A stretch of DNA of 64,000 nucleotides from Mucilaginibacter sp. L294 (GCF_001636615.1 NZ_LGEK01000016.1:1-64000), one strand, 5' to 3'. Positions 8,101 through 17,105 are shown, numbered from the stretch's first letter. A program made the numbers and translations. The notes: a model not told the origin generated them from the letters alone.

Positions 8101-8871
8101 TTAATCGCCTTTCGTTGTATCTGCCTTAAAATCGGGCTTGGTTAGCTTTGTCTTGGCGGGCTTATCTTTAAATTTTCTAAAGCTGTCCTTAATATAAAAT
8201 ACCAGGTTATAATCAGTCATTACATCGATCTGGGCCGGTGTGGGGCGGTATTCGTCCATAAAATCGCTTAGAGAATCGCCCTCCAGTCCGGTAAGTCCAG
8301 CTACCAGCTTACGCGTAAAACGTTGGTTGGTATGGTCTTCACGCTCATAACGCAGCATGATTTGCTGTAAACGGTATTGCGGACTTTTCTTTTTGCCAAT
8401 CATCCTGAATAACGACAATAGGTCAACAGAGACCCATGCAAACGGAACATTTGTAGCTGTAGGGCGCATGATATCGGTAAGCGAAGGGCCTTTAAAAGCA
8501 AACTCTTTGGCAAACTGTTTACGGTTGTTTACAGAATCGCGCAGGTAGTTCCTTTTGGCCACAATGGCCACCTCGTTAAGCTTAATAGATTGCGGCTCCA
8601 GCTCTATCATTTTTAAGCGGCCGCTCCATGGGCTTATCGGTTGCGTATAAGTTTTATACCCCATGGTTTTTATGCGGAGGGTGTCGGTAACCTTGGTTAT
8701 TTTAAGTGTAAAACTGCCCAGGTCGCTGGTCATAGTATTGGTGGTTGATGCCGATACAATAATATATTCAACAGGCTTGCGGGTGTTTTTATCTATAACA
8801 ATACCTGTAACAAGCTGTGCGCTTGCATTCATGCAAAACAACCCTAATATGATCAGTAACAGGTATTTCAT
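8101..8871 (-). CDS. Secreted protein with N-terminal carboxypeptidase-D-regulatory-like domain
   Basis: 256 residues. Signal peptide MKYLLLIILGLFCMNASAQ, then a beta-sandwich CarboxypepD_reg-like domain (residues about 20-95; GIVIDKNTRKPVEYIIVSAS, SDLGSFTLKI, MGYKTY). This is the domain that precedes many Bacteroidota outer-membrane receptors. The remaining 160 residues are charged and do not form a barrel; the last 20 are Lys/Asp/Thr rich. Probably periplasmic or outer-membrane attached. No specific function recognised. Confidence 0.8.
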   Translation of the reverse strand: MKYLLLIILGLFCMNASAQLVTGIVIDKNTRKPVEYIIVSASTTNTMTSDLGSFTLKITKVTDTLRIKTMGYKTYTQPISPWSGRLKMIELEPQSIKLNEVAIVAKRNYLRDSVNNRKQFAKEFAFKGPSLTDIMRPTATNVPFAWVSVDLLSLFRMIGKKKSPQYRLQQIMLRYEREDHTNQRFTRKLVAGLTGLEGDSLSDFMDEYRPTPAQIDVMTDYNLVFYIKDSFRKFKDKPAKTKLTKPDFKADTTKGD

Positions 8872-8945
8872 AGGTTATATAAAGATACGTATTGGATGTT
8901 ATAATACAGGCCGTTTAACAAATTTTAACAGCGGATAGTTTATGA

Positions 8946-9058
8946 TTTTACCACAAAGAGCACAAAGAAGAAAACCACAGAGAGCACAAAGGTTTTTGAG
9001 GAAAAATTTTAAGTCTCTGTGCCCTTTGTATAAAATCTCTGTGCTCTTTGTGGTAAAA
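8946..9058. repeat. Long imperfect inverted repeat with CACAAAGAGCACAAAG arms
   Basis: Left arm TTTTACCACAAAGAGCACAAA (from 8946) pairs with CTCTGTGCTCTTTGTGGTAAAA (ending 9058). A second nested pair, ACCACAGAGAGCACAAAGG against CTCTGTGCCCTTTGT, lies inside. This 113-base element is in the gap between two divergent genes and is of a type seen dispersed in Bacteroidota genomes. Confidence 0.85.
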
Positions 9059-9134
9059 CTCGCCGCAAACCCATAACCCAAATGTAATTTTTGAAAAATT
9101 AACCCATTAAGCAGTTAGGGGGCGAATTTTTTTT

Positions 9135-9142
9135 TAGCTTTG
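9135..9142 (+). promoter_or_regulatory. Bacteroidota -7 promoter element for sucD
   Basis: TAGCTTTG matches the TAnnTTTG -7 consensus of the Bacteroidota housekeeping sigma factor. It lies 21 bases before the sucD ATG. No good -33 TTG was found at the expected spacing. An upstream TTG in frame (9140) falls inside this element and so is unlikely to be the start codon. Confidence 0.65.
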
Positions 9143-9163
9143 CATACAAAAACTAAAAAGCCG

Positions 9164-10042
9164 ATGAGCGTTCTCGTAAATAAAAATTATAAAGTTATAG
9201 TACAGGGTTTTACTGGTAAAGAAGGTACTTATCATGCAGAGCAAATGATTGCGTACGGTACCCAACTTGTTGGTGGTGTTACACCGGGTAAAGGTGGCCA
9301 AAGCCATTTAGACAGGCCGGTTTTTAATACCGTTAAAGACGCGGTTGACCAAACCGGTGCCGATGTATCTATCATTTTTGTACCCCCTGCTTTTGGTGCC
9401 GATGCCATTATGGAAGCTGCCGAAGCCGGTATTAAAGTTATTGTATGTATTACCGAAGGTATCCCAACAAAGGATATGATTGCGGTAAAAGAATATTTAA
9501 CCGATAAAGATAGCCGCCTGATAGGCCCTAACTGCCCGGGTGTTATCACTGCAGACGAAAGCAAAATTGGCATTATGCCGGGCTTTATCTTCAAAAAAGG
9601 TAATGTGGGTGTGGTTTCAAAATCGGGTACGCTTACTTACGAGGCGGTTGACCAGGTTGTTAAAGCCGGTTTAGGTATCACCACTGCTATTGGTATTGGT
9701 GGCGACCCAATTATCGGTACCCCAACCAAAGAAGCTGTTGAATTATTAATGAACGACCCTGACACACACGGTATCATCATGATTGGTGAGATTGGTGGTG
9801 GCATGGAAGCAGAAGCTGCCCGTTGGATCAAAGAATTTGGTACAAAACCGGTTGTTGGTTTCATTGCAGGCCAAACTGCGCCTCCGGGCCGCCGTATGGG
9901 CCACGCAGGTGCAATTGTTGGCGGTGCCGATGATACAGCTGCCGCTAAAATGAAGATCATGCGCGAGTGTGGTATCCGTGTGGTAGAATCACCTGCCGAA
10001 ATTGGCGCTGCTATGGCAGAAGAATTAGCTAAATTGAAATAG
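9164..10042 (+). CDS. sucD: Succinate-CoA ligase, alpha subunit
   Basis: 292 residues, normal for SucD. Binds CoA and carries the phosphohistidine in the TCA-cycle conversion of succinyl-CoA to succinate with ATP/GTP formation. Visible: N-terminal CoA-binding Rossmann fold with [17 protein letters not shown] (residues 11-27), GPNCPGV (121-127), SKSGTLTYE (152-160), and the active-site His247 in [16 protein letters not shown] 9164 is chosen because the family starts [15 protein letters not shown] and the upstream TTG lies in the promoter. The partner sucC is not in the window, as is common in this group. A terminator follows directly. Confidence 0.97.
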   Translation: MSVLVNKNYKVIVQGFTGKEGTYHAEQMIAYGTQLVGGVTPGKGGQSHLDRPVFNTVKDAVDQTGADVSIIFVPPAFGADAIMEAAEAGIKVIVCITEGIPTKDMIAVKEYLTDKDSRLIGPNCPGVITADESKIGIMPGFIFKKGNVGVVSKSGTLTYEAVDQVVKAGLGITTAIGIGGDPIIGTPTKEAVELLMNDPDTHGIIMIGEIGGGMEAEAARWIKEFGTKPVVGFIAGQTAPPGRRMGHAGAIVGGADDTAAAKMKIMRECGIRVVESPAEIGAAMAEELAKLK

Positions 10043-10077
10043 ATTCAAGACTGTAAGAGTCAAGATTCAAGATATAT

Positions 10078-10112
10078 GGAAATCCCGGTCATTTGGCCGG
10101 GATTTTTTGTTT
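10078..10112 (+). terminator. Terminator after sucD
   Basis: AATCCCGG at 10081-10088 pairs with CCGGGATT at 10097-10104, followed by a T-run. Its sequence, loop included, is almost the same as the terminator at 10625-10660. Confidence 0.92.
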
Positions 10113-10172
10113 TTATGTTAATGCACTGAACTTTATGGTAAAAGTTGTGTTGTAGCAAGAAAAAATCGATCT

Positions 10173-10610
10173 ATGAAATCAAAATTACTTTTACTTATCC
10201 TAAGCTTTTCAGTTGTACTGTTTAGCTGCAAAAAAGAAAAAACTCCTGAAGATAAATTAGCCGACGCGAAACAGCAGGTTATTGGCACCTGGGCGGTGCA
10301 AAGCGGCAGCGTAACTTACTATGATGCTGCGGGCAAAGTGGTGAAAACGGAACCGGCAGACGTTGATGGGGGTATACAGATTCAATTTGTAGATGCCACC
10401 ACAGTTAAAACATCGGATTCTCCGAATGATCCGTATCCATATACACTTACCAATGCCGATGGTAAGATCATGCTAAACGTTATTAATGTGAACTACGAGT
10501 TGAAAGTTAATAGCAATACCATGTCATGGAGTTTGGAATCTGAGTATACCGATAATAATGATGATCATATTGTAAAAGGCATTCTTACTATCCAGTTTAA
10601 GAAAGTGTAG
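10173..10610 (+). CDS. Small lipoprotein, lipocalin-like fold possible
   Basis: 145 residues. Signal peptide with lipobox VVLFSCKK (Cys19 as lipid-anchored residue), then a lysine/glutamate spacer and a domain with VIGTWAVQSGSVTYYDAAGK. The G-T-W start with alternating beta strands resembles the lipocalin-like domains common in Bacteroidota lipoproteins. Function unknown. It is a single-gene unit with near-identical terminators on both sides. A similar but distinct protein is encoded at 37960-38412. Confidence 0.75.
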   Translation: MKSKLLLLILSFSVVLFSCKKEKTPEDKLADAKQQVIGTWAVQSGSVTYYDAAGKVVKTEPADVDGGIQIQFVDATTVKTSDSPNDPYPYTLTNADGKIMLNVINVNYELKVNSNTMSWSLESEYTDNNDDHIVKGILTIQFKKV

Positions 10611-10624
10611 TTTCGGATATAAAC

Positions 10625-10660
10625 AAAAATCCCGGTCATAGTTTGGCCGGGATTTTTTTT
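10625..10660 (+). terminator. Terminator after the lipoprotein gene
   Basis: AATCCCGG (10628-10635) pairs with CCGGGATT (10647-10654) and is followed by eight T. Near copy of the terminator at 10078-10112, with two extra loop bases. Confidence 0.93.
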
Positions 10661-10756
10661 GTTTAGTACGATTGTCATGGTGAACCTGTAGAACCATTTG
10701 CAAATGGGCCTTCCGCACGCCTTTCGACACGCTCAGGATGACCCACTTCCCTTCTT

Positions 10757-10833
10757 TGTCATGCTGAACGATTTGAAGCATCTATCGCCGATTGCATGTT
10801 TGCGAATAGATCCTTCGTTCCTCAGGATGCTAA
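10757..10833 (+). repeat. REP-like element, family B copy 1
   Basis: Starts TTGTCATGCTGAACGATTTG and contains GAAGCATCTAT, GCGAATAGATCCTTCG and CTCAGGATG. The reverse complement of 18817-18886 aligns along its whole length with only small differences. A diverged related piece (GTCATGGTGAACCTG to CGACACGCTCAGGATGACC) lies just before it at about 10674-10743. These fill the 360-base gap 10611-10970; nothing else is seen in that gap except the terminator. Confidence 0.85.
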
Positions 10834-10970
10834 ATTGTACATCGTCAAACCCGTGTAAACATCCGCTGTACAAACAAAATCTGCCGGCAAATTGTCGTAT
10901 ATTTATATAGCAAGAGAGGCGAAATCTATTTTATATCATTTATTCGCTGATCTAATAAATCAAAAATATA

Positions 10971-11345
10971 ATGGGATACAATCAATTAACACCCGAAGAA
11001 GAATATATTATATTGCACAAAGGTACCGAGCGCCCGTTTACCGGTGCTTTGCTGGATAATAAGGCCGAAGGCGTATACGTATGTAAACGCTGTGATGCCC
11101 CACTGTACACTTCCGAATCAAAATTCGAGTCGCATTGTGGCTGGCCAAGTTTTGATGACGAGATAGCCGGAGCGGTTAAATGGGAAACGGATGCCGATGG
11201 TCGCCGTACCGAAATACTCTGCGCAAATTGTGGCGCTCACCTGGGCCATGTTTTCCAGGGCGAGTACCTTACCCCTAAAAATACCAGGCATTGCGTTAAC
11301 TCGGTTTCCATGAAATTTGTACCGGTTGACGAACTGAAAAAATAA
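10971..11345 (+). CDS. msrB: Peptide-methionine (R)-S-oxide reductase
   Basis: 124 residues, a normal stand-alone MsrB. Reduces methionine-R-sulfoxide in oxidised proteins with thioredoxin. Zinc is held by Cys38, Cys41 (CKRC) and Cys84, Cys87 (CANC). The catalytic Cys108 is in RHCVNSVSM, and the GWPSF motif sits at 57-61 with Cys56 next to it as a possible resolving cysteine. No signal peptide, so cytosolic. Single-gene unit ended by a clear terminator. Confidence 0.97.
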   Translation: MGYNQLTPEEEYIILHKGTERPFTGALLDNKAEGVYVCKRCDAPLYTSESKFESHCGWPSFDDEIAGAVKWETDADGRRTEILCANCGAHLGHVFQGEYLTPKNTRHCVNSVSMKFVPVDELKK

Positions 11346-11380
11346 GTCAGAACGGCAGCGATGCAACGCCTTGAAAAATT

Positions 11381-11415
11381 AAATCCCCGCCGAAAAAACG
11401 GCAGGGATTTTTTCT
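11381..11415 (+). terminator. Terminator after msrB
   Basis: AAATCCCCGCCG pairs with CGGCAGGGATTT around an A6 loop, with one mismatch/bulge, followed by a T-rich run. Confidence 0.9.
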
Positions 11416-11734
11416 TTTTCCACATGTGGTATTGTTAAAAAAACAGTCACTATATGTTAAGTTTTCGGCGTATAAAAACAGCCTTTTTGGGGCCTTTTAC
11501 CTTAAGTATTCCCCTGAGTTTTAGGGTTGTTGAGAACGTGTTTATATCCTGCAAGTGTTTGCTGATTTTTATTTTTTATCCATACCTGTTGGTATAGAAA
11601 TCATTATAAAACATTGTGCTATAAGCGATTGATTTTTTTGTCATCGCAAAATAATTTTGATGTGATGATATATATTGTGGACAACTTATAGGTGATGTTA
11701 AAAACTTAGACTAACATTCAATAGCATGTTGCCC

Positions 11735-11742
11735 TATCTTTG
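11735..11742 (+). promoter_or_regulatory. Candidate -7 element for nrdB
   Basis: TATCTTTG is a full match to TAnnTTTG. Start of transcription would be near 11748, leaving a leader of about 280 bases before nrdB. The stretch 11416-11734 upstream is AT-rich and holds no other feature I can name. Confidence 0.55.
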
Positions 11743-11747
11743 AATTA

Positions 11748-12026
11748 CAAGTTCTTTTAACGCTATCTATGTTATCGATAGTTCTATCGAGACAGAAAAG
11801 AAAGACCATGGTAAAACATGGGCTAATGTGCAACTAAAAAATAGTTTAGAAACGATTAGTGGGGGTGTAGAAAGTGAGTAAATAAATGCGAAAAAGCAAT
11901 TTTTTCGCCGTTTAGCAAAAATACTCGCATGGTGTACCTGTCTGCTGTCGGCTCGGTACAAAAGCGGTTCAGAGGTAGGTTAACAGGGGTTGATAATTTA
12001 ATACATAAATATAAGAAGTCGTCAGT
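11748..12026 (+). promoter_or_regulatory. Long nrdBA leader with hairpins
   Basis: About 280 untranslated bases precede nrdB. Visible pairings: CTATC/GATAG and ATCGATAG/CTATCGAG near 11763-11790, CCATG-GTAAAA-CATGG at 11806-11821, and GCGAAAAA-GCAA-TTTTTTCGC near 11890-11909. No known riboswitch consensus was recognised. The opposite-strand open frame here has no protein-like character. Could be a regulatory leader for ribonucleotide reductase. Confidence 0.35.
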
Positions 12027-13001
12027 ATGGCAGAGGAAACCGAATTACTATTAAAGGAGAACAAAGACCGCTTTGTGATCCTCCCCATTAAGTACCCCGC
12101 TATTTGGGAAATGTATAAAAAAGCTGAAGCCAGCTTTTGGACGGCCGAAGAGATAGATCTGTCTGACGACATGAAGCACTGGGAAGCCCTGAATGATGGC
12201 GAGCGGCATTTTATCTCGCACATCCTGGCGTTCTTCGCGGCAAGTGACGGTATTGTTAACGAGAACCTGGCCATCAATTTTATGAGCGAGGTGCAATTGC
12301 CCGAGGCGCGTTGTTTTTACGGTTTTCAGATCATGATGGAGAACATCCACTCGGAAACCTATGCATTATTGATTGATACTTATATAAAAGACCCGGCCGA
12401 AAAAGACCGCCTTTTCCACGCTATTGATACCGTACCATGTGTAGGTAAAAAAGCAGAGTGGGCGCTGCGCTGGATCAATAACGGTTCTTTCGCAGAACGC
12501 CTTATAGCATTCGCCGCAGTAGAGGGTATCTTCTTTAGCGGTAGCTTCTGCTCAATCTTCTGGTTAAAAAAACGTGGCTTAATGCCGGGCTTAACCTTTA
12601 GCAATGAGCTGATATCGCGTGATGAAGGCTCACACTGCGAATTTGCCTGTATGCTGTACAAAATGCTGGATACAAAATTGAGTACAGAAGCGGCAACAAA
12701 AATTATTACCGACGCGGTAGAGATAGAAAAAGAATTTGTAAGCGATGCGTTGCCGGTGAGCCTGATAGGCATGAACGCCAAAATGATGAGCCAGTACATT
12801 GAGTTTGTGGCCGACAGATGGCTGGATGAATTGGGTTACCCTAAAGTTTACGGCGTATCATGCCCGTTTGATTTTATGGAGATGATAAGCCTGCAGGGTA
12901 AAACCAACTTTTTTGAAAAACGCGTAGGCGATTACCAAAAAAGCGGTGTATTAAATGGCACAGCAGAAAACAAATCATTCTCATTAGACGAGGATTTTTA
13001 G
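12027..13001 (+). CDS. nrdB: Ribonucleoside-diphosphate reductase class Ia, beta subunit
   Basis: 324 residues. Houses the diiron-tyrosyl radical cofactor. Seen: Asp44 in [12 protein letters not shown], Glu105 and His108 in ENIHSETY, radical Tyr112, the second-half ligands in EGIFFSGSF and DEGSHCEFA. The C-terminal tail ends SFSLDEDF, like the R1-docking tail of eukaryotic-type R2 proteins (ending in TLDADF or similar). So this is a canonical tyrosyl-radical R2 of eukaryote-like subtype, not a manganese/carboxylate-only variant. Located 183 bases upstream of nrdA, order B then A. ATG 12027 starts [12 protein letters not shown] with no better alternative. Confidence 0.97.
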   Translation: MAEETELLLKENKDRFVILPIKYPAIWEMYKKAEASFWTAEEIDLSDDMKHWEALNDGERHFISHILAFFAASDGIVNENLAINFMSEVQLPEARCFYGFQIMMENIHSETYALLIDTYIKDPAEKDRLFHAIDTVPCVGKKAEWALRWINNGSFAERLIAFAAVEGIFFSGSFCSIFWLKKRGLMPGLTFSNELISRDEGSHCEFACMLYKMLDTKLSTEAATKIITDAVEIEKEFVSDALPVSLIGMNAKMMSQYIEFVADRWLDELGYPKVYGVSCPFDFMEMISLQGKTNFFEKRVGDYQKSGVLNGTAENKSFSLDEDF

Positions 13002-13079
13002 TCCCGATAACTTTCGGGAGGTGAATGGAGAGTAGTGAGCGGAGAATGGTTGAAAACTGATCAGAATCACAAATAATAA

Positions 13080-13110
13080 AATCGGTGAAATCATCCCAAT
13101 CGGTGAAATC
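13080..13110. repeat. Two direct copies of AATCGGTGAAATC
   Basis: AATCGGTGAAATC occurs at 13080-13092 and 13098-13110, an 18-base period, in the nrdB-nrdA spacer. A short hairpin CCCGATAACTTTCGGG lies just after the nrdB stop at about 13003-13018. Confidence 0.7.
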
Positions 13111-13151
13111 CCCAACAACAAGAAACTAAGTAATTAAATATATTAACAATC

Positions 13152-13177
13152 CCCTGCCGGTGCAGGGAATAAGGAGG
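13152..13177 (+). promoter_or_regulatory. Hairpin plus strong Shine-Dalgarno site before nrdA
   Basis: A perfect 6-bp stem CCCTGC-CGGT-GCAGGG (13152-13167) stands three bases before AAGGAGG (13171-13177), seven bases from the nrdA ATG at 13185. Strong Shine-Dalgarno sites are rare in Bacteroidota. This site decides the nrdA start. Confidence 0.75.
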
Positions 13178-13184
13178 TGGCAAA

Positions 13185-15557
13185 ATGTTTGTAGCAAAAA
13201 GAGACGGTAGAAAAGAGTCGGTTAAGTTCGACAAGATCACAGCTCGTATAGAGAAGCTGTGCTATGGGTTTAAACTGGTTGACCCAATAGATGTAGCAAA
13301 AAAAGTAATTGAAGGTTTGTTTGATGGTGTTACCACCTCCGAACTGGATAACCTTGCAGCCGAGACGGCAGCATCGTTAACTACCAAACACCCCGATTAT
13401 GCTTTACTTGCCTCGCGTATTGCGGTGTCTAACCTCCACAAAAACACCACAAAATCGTTCTCTGAAACCATGAAACGTATGTATGAGTACGTTGACAAAA
13501 AAACCGGTAAAAACGCCGCTTTACTGGCCGAGGATGTTTACCAGATCATCCGTGATAATGCCGAGCTATTAGACAGCAGCATTATTTACGATCGCGATTT
13601 TGGTTTTGACTACTTTGGTTTTAAAACCCTTGAAAAATCATACCTGTTAAAAATTGACGGTAAAATAGCCGAACGCCCGCAGCATTTGTTTATGCGTGTA
13701 TCAATAGGTATCCATAAGGAAGATGTAGAAAGCGCTATCAAAACATACCACCTGATGAGCGAGCGCTGGTTCACCCACGCTACACCAACCTTGTTTAACG
13801 CCGGTACACCAAAACCTCAAATGTCGTCATGCTTCCTGTTAACTATGAAAGATGACAGTATCGAAGGTATTTACGATACGCTGAAACAAACTGCCAAGAT
13901 CTCGCAAAGCGCGGGTGGTATTGGTTTAAGCATCCACAATGTAAGGGCTACAGGCTCGTACATCAGCGGTACAAACGGTACCAGCAACGGTATCATCCCA
14001 ATGCTGAAAGTATTTAACGATACCGCACGTTATGTAGACCAGGGCGGCGGCAAGCGTAAAGGCGCTTTCGCGATATACCTGGAGCCATGGCATGCAGATA
14101 TATTTGAATTTTTAGACCTGCGTAAAAACCACGGTAAAGAAGAAATGCGCGCCCGCGACTTGTTCTACGCCCTTTGGGTATCTGACTTGTTTATGCGCCG
14201 CGTAGAAGCTAACGAAGAATGGACACTATTTTGCCCGCACGAAGCACCAGGCCTGGCAGATTGCCACGGTAAAGAGTTTGAGGCATTATACGAAAGATAC
14301 GAGAAAGAAGGCCGCGGCCGTAAAACCATCAAAGCACAGGAACTTTGGTTTGCTGTACTTGATGCCCAGGTAGAAACCGGTACGCCATATTTGTTGTATA
14401 AAGATGCTGCCAACGCAAAATCAAACCAGCAAAACCTTGGTACTATAAAAAGCTCAAACCTTTGTACCGAAATTATGGAGTTTACTTCTGATAAAGAAGT
14501 AGCAGTTTGTAACCTGGCTTCACTGGCCTTGCCACGTTATGTAATTAACGGCGAGTTTGACCACGCTAAACTATACGAAGTAACTTACCAGGCTACCTTA
14601 AACCTGAACAAGATAATTGATAACAACTATTACCCGGTACCGGAAGCAGAGTACTCTAACCTGCGCCACCGCCCAATTGGTTTAGGTGTACAAGGTTTGG
14701 CTGATGCCTTTATATTACTGCGCTTACCATTTGAAAGCGATGAGGCAAAACAACTGAACAAAGAGATCTTCGAGACCATTTATTTTGCAGCCATGACGGC
14801 TTCAAAAGACCTGGCCATTAAAGACGGTGCTTACGAAACCTTTAAAGGTTCGCCTTTATCAGAAGGTAAGTTCCAGTTCGATCTTTGGGATGTTAAACCT
14901 GCCAGCACACGTTGGGATTGGGAAAACCTTCGCCTTGATGTAATGAACCACGGTGTGCGTAACTCACTGTTAGTAGCACCAATGCCTACCGCGTCAACAT
15001 CACAAATATTGGGTAACAACGAGTGCTTTGAGCCATATACCTCAAACATTTACACCCGCCGTGTATTAAGCGGAGAGTTTGTTATTGTGAACAAGCACCT
15101 GCTGCGCGATCTTGTTGACCGTGGCTTGTGGACAAACAACATGAAAGACCGCATCATCACCGCTAACGGTTCTATCCAGGATATTGCAGAGATCCCTGCC
15201 GATATCAAGGAACTTTACAAAACCGTTTGGGAAATTAAGATGCGTAACATCATTGATATGGCTGCCGATAGGGGCGCTTATATCTGCCAGTCGCAATCAC
15301 TTAATCTGTTCATTAACTCACCAAATGCATCTAAACTTACTTCAATGCACTTCTACGCATGGAAAAAAGGCCTTAAAACAGGTATGTACTACCTGCGTAC
15401 ACAGGCAGCATCGCAAGCGGTTAAATTTACAGTTGAGAACCAGGGCGGTAAAAATATGGACGCTGTTATACCCGAAGTTGTTGCAGATAGCAATGAAGAA
15501 ATACCAGCAGGCCCAAGCTGCTCTATGGAAGAAGGATGCGTTACCTGCTCTGCATAA
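13185..15557 (+). CDS. nrdA: Ribonucleoside-diphosphate reductase class Ia, alpha subunit
   Basis: 790 residues. Reduces ribonucleoside diphosphates to deoxy forms. An N-terminal ATP-cone (residues about 1-90, [17 protein letters not shown]) gives overall activity control by ATP/dATP. Catalytic set: Cys216 and Cys442 (redox pair), Cys427 (thiyl radical) with Asn425 and Glu429 in SNLCTE, a Tyr-Tyr pair in GMYYLRTQ near the C-terminus for radical transfer, and a C-terminal re-reducing pair in GCVTCSA. The spacing matches eukaryotic R1 nearly residue for residue. Preceded by a strong Shine-Dalgarno; ended by a strong terminator. Confidence 0.98.
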   Translation: MFVAKRDGRKESVKFDKITARIEKLCYGFKLVDPIDVAKKVIEGLFDGVTTSELDNLAAETAASLTTKHPDYALLASRIAVSNLHKNTTKSFSETMKRMYEYVDKKTGKNAALLAEDVYQIIRDNAELLDSSIIYDRDFGFDYFGFKTLEKSYLLKIDGKIAERPQHLFMRVSIGIHKEDVESAIKTYHLMSERWFTHATPTLFNAGTPKPQMSSCFLLTMKDDSIEGIYDTLKQTAKISQSAGGIGLSIHNVRATGSYISGTNGTSNGIIPMLKVFNDTARYVDQGGGKRKGAFAIYLEPWHADIFEFLDLRKNHGKEEMRARDLFYALWVSDLFMRRVEANEEWTLFCPHEAPGLADCHGKEFEALYERYEKEGRGRKTIKAQELWFAVLDAQVETGTPYLLYKDAANAKSNQQNLGTIKSSNLCTEIMEFTSDKEVAVCNLASLALPRYVINGEFDHAKLYEVTYQATLNLNKIIDNNYYPVPEAEYSNLRHRPIGLGVQGLADAFILLRLPFESDEAKQLNKEIFETIYFAAMTASKDLAIKDGAYETFKGSPLSEGKFQFDLWDVKPASTRWDWENLRLDVMNHGVRNSLLVAPMPTASTSQILGNNECFEPYTSNIYTRRVLSGEFVIVNKHLLRDLVDRGLWTNNMKDRIITANGSIQDIAEIPADIKELYKTVWEIKMRNIIDMAADRGAYICQSQSLNLFINSPNASKLTSMHFYAWKKGLKTGMYYLRTQAASQAVKFTVENQGGKNMDAVIPEVVADSNEEIPAGPSCSMEEGCVTCSA

Positions 15558-15590
15558 TTATCGCCTAATCCACCATAAATTGATTATAGA

Positions 15591-15624
15591 AAGACCGGTA
15601 AGCTGCAAAGCTTACCGGTCTTTT
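15591..15624 (+). terminator. Terminator after nrdA
   Basis: AAGACCGGTAAGC pairs perfectly with GCTTACCGGTCTT around TGCAAA, followed by TT and AT-rich sequence. Confidence 0.93.
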
Positions 15625-15678
15625 ACATTATAATGATTGCTATACATCATTCTATTACCGACCTTTGATAAATAGAAA

Positions 15679-15885
15679 ATGCTCATATCCCCAAAACACG
15701 AAATACTCCATTGCGACCGCTGCAGCGCGCCCTTTGAATGTAAAGCAAATTCATTCACCAAGTGCCAGTGCAGTACCGTGCAGTTAAGCATTAACGAAGT
15801 ACAATATGTAAGCGAGCTGTATGATGGCTGCCTGTGCGCTAATTGCCTGCTGGAACTGCAGAAGGAATATCAGGAAAGCTTGTAA
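15679..15885 (+). CDS. Small cysteine-rich (CWC-type) protein
   Basis: 68 residues with eight cysteines arranged as CDRC, FECK, CQC and CLCANC, the pattern of the cysteine-rich CWC family, likely binding a metal such as zinc. No signal peptide. Function unknown for the family. A decayed copy of its 3' end lies 1.1 kb downstream (16984-17055). Confidence 0.8.
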   Translation: MLISPKHEILHCDRCSAPFECKANSFTKCQCSTVQLSINEVQYVSELYDGCLCANCLLELQKEYQESL

Positions 15886-15938
15886 ATATTAAAAGGACTT
15901 AAGGTTAGCATCCTGTTGTTGGCTGTTGCAAATTACTT

Positions 15939-16307
15939 TTAAGAAGTTATAATTGCTGACAGAAGAAAATTCCTCATAAAATGAAACACGATCATTAAGA
16001 TTGTTAAAATTAAAAATGATTTTACGCGGGGGAGTTTATTAGACTGCAGGCTTTTATATATCAACACGGAATAGATAATATAAATTATGACCAAGGGCGA
16101 TATGGTATACAATTTAGCCGTGATGGGATGATACTTTTCATCAGAACTTTCGCCTTCGCCAAATGAGAACCACCAGATAAAAACGTTTAGAAAAGTTATC
16201 AGGCAATAGGTAGCTGCCGATAATATTAATGCAATTACCAAATACAAATATTGTGTTTTAGCAAGCAGTATTTGCTTAAACGTGACCTTCGGTTGGGGGG
16301 CTTGCAT
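15939..16307 (-). CDS. Membrane protein of unknown function
   Basis: 122 residues with three strong hydrophobic segments (about 20-48, 68-87 and 95-118) and a short acidic loop (GEGESSDEK) between the first two. N-terminus MQAPQPKVTFKQ is cytosol-like. No family recognised. Its start lies next to the hairpin repeat at 16334. Confidence 0.6.
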   Translation of the reverse strand: MQAPQPKVTFKQILLAKTQYLYLVIALILSAATYCLITFLNVFIWWFSFGEGESSDEKYHPITAKLYTISPLVIIYIIYSVLIYKSLQSNKLPRVKSFLILTILMIVFHFMRNFLLSAIITS

Positions 16308-16333
16308 AGTTTGATAAATATAAACACTTCTTA

Positions 16334-16373
16334 GCCGTTGTTGGTGTTGTCACCAACAACCTTTAGGCAGGTA
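16334..16373 (+). repeat. 40-bp hairpin repeat, copy 1
   Basis: GTTGTTGGTG and CACCAACAAC form a perfect 10-bp stem with a TTGT loop, followed by CTTTAGGCAGGTA. The full 40 bases from GCCGTTG to GCAGGTA recur exactly, in reverse orientation, at 31141-31180. Confidence 0.93.
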
Positions 16374-16386
16374 TCAAATATGATGG

Positions 16387-16410
16387 CTTGTTGGTGACAA
16401 CACCAACAAG
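16387..16410 (-). repeat. Hairpin repeat, partial copy next to copy 1
   Basis: CTTGTTGGTG-ACAA-CACCAACAAG: the same stem-loop in inverse orientation to copy 1 and without the flanking GGCAGGTA. The pair brackets 16374-16386. Confidence 0.88.
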
Positions 16411-16445
16411 GACGAAAGTTTGTAAATATTATGCTACTTATTGGG

Positions 16446-16955
16446 TTATTTAAAAAATGGAGCTACCGTTTCCCATGTTGGGTCTTGTTTAATTTCGTAG
16501 GCAAATCCCCGGGTAACGTTTTTCTTATTCACCTCAGCTTTCAAAAACTGATTTACTTTTTCAGGATCATCCAGGTAAATAAAAATATCCAGGAAACTGT
16601 CGTTATACAAATGGCCAATGTAATGTAACGTAGTTATTTTATTAATCACATTTATCAGCGAGTCCTGGTACCTGTTGGCAATGTCAGATTCAACTTTGAG
16701 GGGTAATCCGTTTTTACTTACGTTTTTTAATTCAAGAGCCATATTTATCTTTAAGCACCATAAATATTTGGCCTTTTCGCTATAGTTTTTGTAAGCCATA
16801 TTAAAAGAGCCTATCGCGGGCCTGCCATCACTTAAGCGGGTTTCAATAATCGAAAATTTTTCTGCCGGGATATCTGCGTTCTTTTTAACCTGCCCTTTAC
16901 ACACCAAAGCGGTTAATAATAATAATGTGAAAAGTATATTGACTTTTGTTTTCAT
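16446..16955 (-). CDS. Secreted protein of unknown function
   Basis: 169 residues. Signal peptide MKTKVNILFTLLLLTALVCKG with a charged n-region. Mature part is mixed alpha/beta with many Lys and Asn and no motif I recognise. Its start and that of the next minus-strand gene upstream are separated by the pseudogene fragment and a terminator, so it is probably transcribed alone. Confidence 0.65.
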   Translation of the reverse strand: MKTKVNILFTLLLLTALVCKGQVKKNADIPAEKFSIIETRLSDGRPAIGSFNMAYKNYSEKAKYLWCLKINMALELKNVSKNGLPLKVESDIANRYQDSLINVINKITTLHYIGHLYNDSFLDIFIYLDDPEKVNQFLKAEVNKKNVTRGFAYEIKQDPTWETVAPFFK

Positions 16956-16983
16956 TAACGATAGTATTGATTGCTATCAAAAG

Positions 16984-17055
16984 TATATAAATATGTGCAA
17001 AGCGTCTTTATACCTGTGCACCCAATGCCTGCCGGAACTGCAAAAGAATTTGTAA
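16984..17055 (+). pseudogene. Decayed 3' copy of the cysteine-rich CWC gene
   Basis: From 17014 the codons read LCTQCLPELQKNL and stop, matching the intact protein's LCANCLLELQKEYQESL end at 15833-15885. Upstream, TATGTGCAAAGC resembles TATGTAAGCGAG of the intact gene but out of frame. So this is a duplicated tail that has lost its 5' part and reading frame. Confidence 0.65.
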
Positions 17056-17063
17056 AGTATCAA

Positions 17064-17102
17064 ACAGGCTTCTGCTGATCTTGTATCCACAGAAGCCTGT
17101 TC
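17064..17102 (-). terminator. Hairpin terminator for the 17106-17807 gene
   Basis: AACAGGCTTCTG and CAGAAGCCTGTT form a 12-bp stem three bases past the stop codon of the minus-strand gene. The T-run is weak, so it may act mainly as a 3'-end hairpin. Confidence 0.7.
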
Positions 17103-17105
17103 GTA

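Noticed and set aside
9140..9163. TTG start 24 bases upstream for sucD
   Set aside because: The TTG is part of the -7 element TAGCTTTG; the ATG matches the family start.
11676..11684. DnaA-box-like TGTGGACAA upstream of nrdB
   Set aside because: One mismatch to the consensus, single copy, no clustering; expected by chance.
11767..11961. Minus-strand 64-residue frame in the nrdB leader
   Set aside because: No protein-like composition, no start context, overlaps a candidate promoter region.
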